A stretch of 64,000 nt of DNA, from assembly GCF_002091755.1 (NCBI RefSeq), contig NZ_BDAI01000005.1:186001-250000 (forward strand), written 5' to 3'. The position numbers and the translations under genes were made by a program. The stretch is from Pseudomonas nitroreducens NBRC 12694 (GTDB lineage Bacteria; Pseudomonadota; Gammaproteobacteria; Pseudomonadales; Pseudomonadaceae). Below the pieces are notes generated by a model. It searched no databases and was not told the origin of the DNA. It was given only the letters and a program-made list of their open reading frames with translations. Positions 62,861 through 64,000 of the stretch are shown here, piece by piece; the stretch's first letter is position 1, and each line of letters opens with the position of its first letter.

Positions 62861-64000
62861 ATGAAGATGCCCACTGCCCTTCTCCACCTGCTCCGCCTCT
62901 GCGCCCTGGCGCTGGCCGCGCTGCTACCGCAGCTCGCCTTCGCCGGTCCCGCGCAGGATTTTGCCAGCGCCGACAACGACGCCCGCGCCAAACTGCTCGA
63001 GCAATGGGCCGCCGCGCCCGACGCCGATCGCCTGCCCCTGTTGGAAGCCATCCAGTCCGGTCGACTGGCCCTCGACACGCAGAGCCGCGCCTTCCTCCTG
63101 GGCGACGACCAGCAGTACCACGCCGCCGAGGGTGGCGCGGGACCGGTGGGCGAGCCCGACAAACTGCGCTTGAACAACCGTCTGCGTGGCCTGGTGAACA
63201 CCGCGATGGCCAGCCACCAACTGGTGGCCGACAACGCCGAGGTGCGCCTGGAAGCCGCACGGCAGTTGCAGAAAAGCGCCCGTCCCGCGCAACGCACGCT
63301 CCTCGAATACCGCCTCAACGAAGAGTCCGACGACGGCGTCAAGGCCGCGCTGCAACTGGCCCTGGCCAACCTGCAGCTGGCCGACCCAGCGCCAGCGGTA
63401 CGCCTGTCCGCCGTACGCCTGCTCGGCGAATCCGGCGATCCGCAGGCGCGCACCCGCCTGGAAAACCTCCTCGACCCCGCGGTCGAACCCGACGAGTCGG
63501 TGCGCACCGCCGCCGCCACCAGCCTCGGCCAGGTCAAGCGCCGGTTGCTGATGGGCGATCTGTTCGGCCAAGCCTTCAGCGGCCTGTCGCTGGGCTCGAT
63601 CCTGCTGCTCGCCGCCCTGGGCCTGGCGATTACCTATGGCCTGCTCGGGGTGATCAACATGGCCCACGGTGAAATGCTGATGCTCGGCGCCTACTCCACT
63701 TACGTGGTGCAGTTGCTCTGCCAGCGCTTCGCTCCCGGCCTGCTGGAGCTGTATCCGCTGCTGGCCCTGCCGGTGGCCTTCCTGGTCACCGCCTGCATCG
63801 GCATGGCCCTGGAGCGCACGGTGATCCGCCATCTCTACGGCCGCCCGCTGGAAACCCTGCTCGCCACCTGGGGTATCAGCCTGGTGCTGATCCAACTGGT
63901 GCGCGTGCTGTTCGGCGCGCAGAACGTCGAGGTGGCCAACCCAGCGTGGCTATCCGGCGGCATTCAGGTGCTGCCCAACCTCGTGCTGCCGTGGAACCGT
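62861..64000 (+). CDS. urtB: Urea ABC transporter permease UrtB, 3' end outside window
   Basis: 380 codons are present and the frame is open at the window edge. A signal peptide (LLRLCALALAALLPQLAFAG) is followed by a periplasmic region of about 200 residues with HEAT-like repeats (SVRTAAATSLGQVKRR). The LivH-type permease domain then begins (GLSLGSILLLAALGLAITYGL, INMAHGEMLMLGAY). This long N-terminal extension is normal for UrtB and absent from plain LivH. The ATG at 62861 has a weak ribosome site. It would be followed by urtC-E. Confidence 0.93.
   Translation, partial: MKMPTALLHLLRLCALALAALLPQLAFAGPAQDFASADNDARAKLLEQWAAAPDADRLPLLEAIQSGRLALDTQSRAFLLGDDQQYHAAEGGAGPVGEPDKLRLNNRLRGLVNTAMASHQLVADNAEVRLEAARQLQKSARPAQRTLLEYRLNEESDDGVKAALQLALANLQLADPAPAVRLSAVRLLGESGDPQARTRLENLLDPAVEPDESVRTAAATSLGQVKRRLLMGDLFGQAFSGLSLGSILLLAALGLAITYGLLGVINMAHGEMLMLGAYSTYVVQLLCQRFAPGLLELYPLLALPVAFLVTACIGMALERTVIRHLYGRPLETLLATWGISLVLIQLVRVLFGAQNVEVANPAWLSGGIQVLPNLVLPWNR

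Overview
The window is high-GC, densely coded gammaproteobacterial chromosome, almost certainly Pseudomonas of the P. aeruginosa / P. nitroreducens / P. citronellolis kind. This rests on a retS–gcbA–ctpL signalling set, a dusB-fis operon, accBC, class III ribonucleotide reductase and Pseudomonas-type REP hairpins. As I recall it, most of the order (selB-selA-fdhE-fdnIHG-fadH, then speA–Sui1–Nudix–DUF2333–gcbA–ctpL–dsbD–aroQ–accBC–prmA–dusB–fis–purHD–retS–marC–urtAB) follows P. aeruginosa PAO1 between about PA4807 and PA4859. The species assignment is inference.

Layout. 1-5.3 kb: a variable-looking stretch with a truncated CigR-like gene, small orphan genes, the selenocysteine tRNA gene selC (2099-2194, minus), an alpha/beta hydrolase and a ParE/RelE-type toxin-antitoxin pair with its own operator. 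5.3-14.5 kb: a selenium module on the minus strand, selB, selA, fdhE and the respiratory formate dehydrogenase genes fdnI, fdnH and fdnG. fdnG is interrupted by an in-frame UGA, followed by a clear SECIS hairpin. With selC, this puts the tRNA, the charging enzyme, the elongation factor, the client enzyme and its maturation factor within 12.5 kb; only selD is not seen.

15-28.5 kb: housekeeping and accessory metabolism, namely 2,4-dienoyl-CoA reductase, two Nudix-fold genes including an isopentenyl-diphosphate isomerase, a MATE exporter, a GAF-GGDEF cyclase, an epimerase/cupin/arylamine N-acetyltransferase operon, an FMN reductase, lipoproteins and cbpA-cbpM. 28.8-33.3 kb: a MocR regulator, then an anaerobic ribonucleotide reductase locus in which the glycyl-radical domain is a separate 48-residue ORF between nrdD and nrdG. 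Its leader holds an Anr-type box and a 52-bp two-tier palindrome that looks like paired NrdR sites.

33.3-45.4 kb: polyamine and c-di-GMP functions (speA, gcbA, ctpL) plus an agmatinase / polyamine-binding protein / LysR cluster, with speA and speB together giving arginine to agmatine to putrescine. 45.5-64 kb: conserved core genes dsbD, aroQ, accB, accC, prmA, a zinc-ribbon DUF3426 protein, dusB-fis, purH, purD, retS, a MarC protein and the start of the urea ABC transporter operon (urtA, truncated urtB). Intergenic gaps carry REP-like hairpins of several families and one 198-bp MITE-like element (47375-47572).
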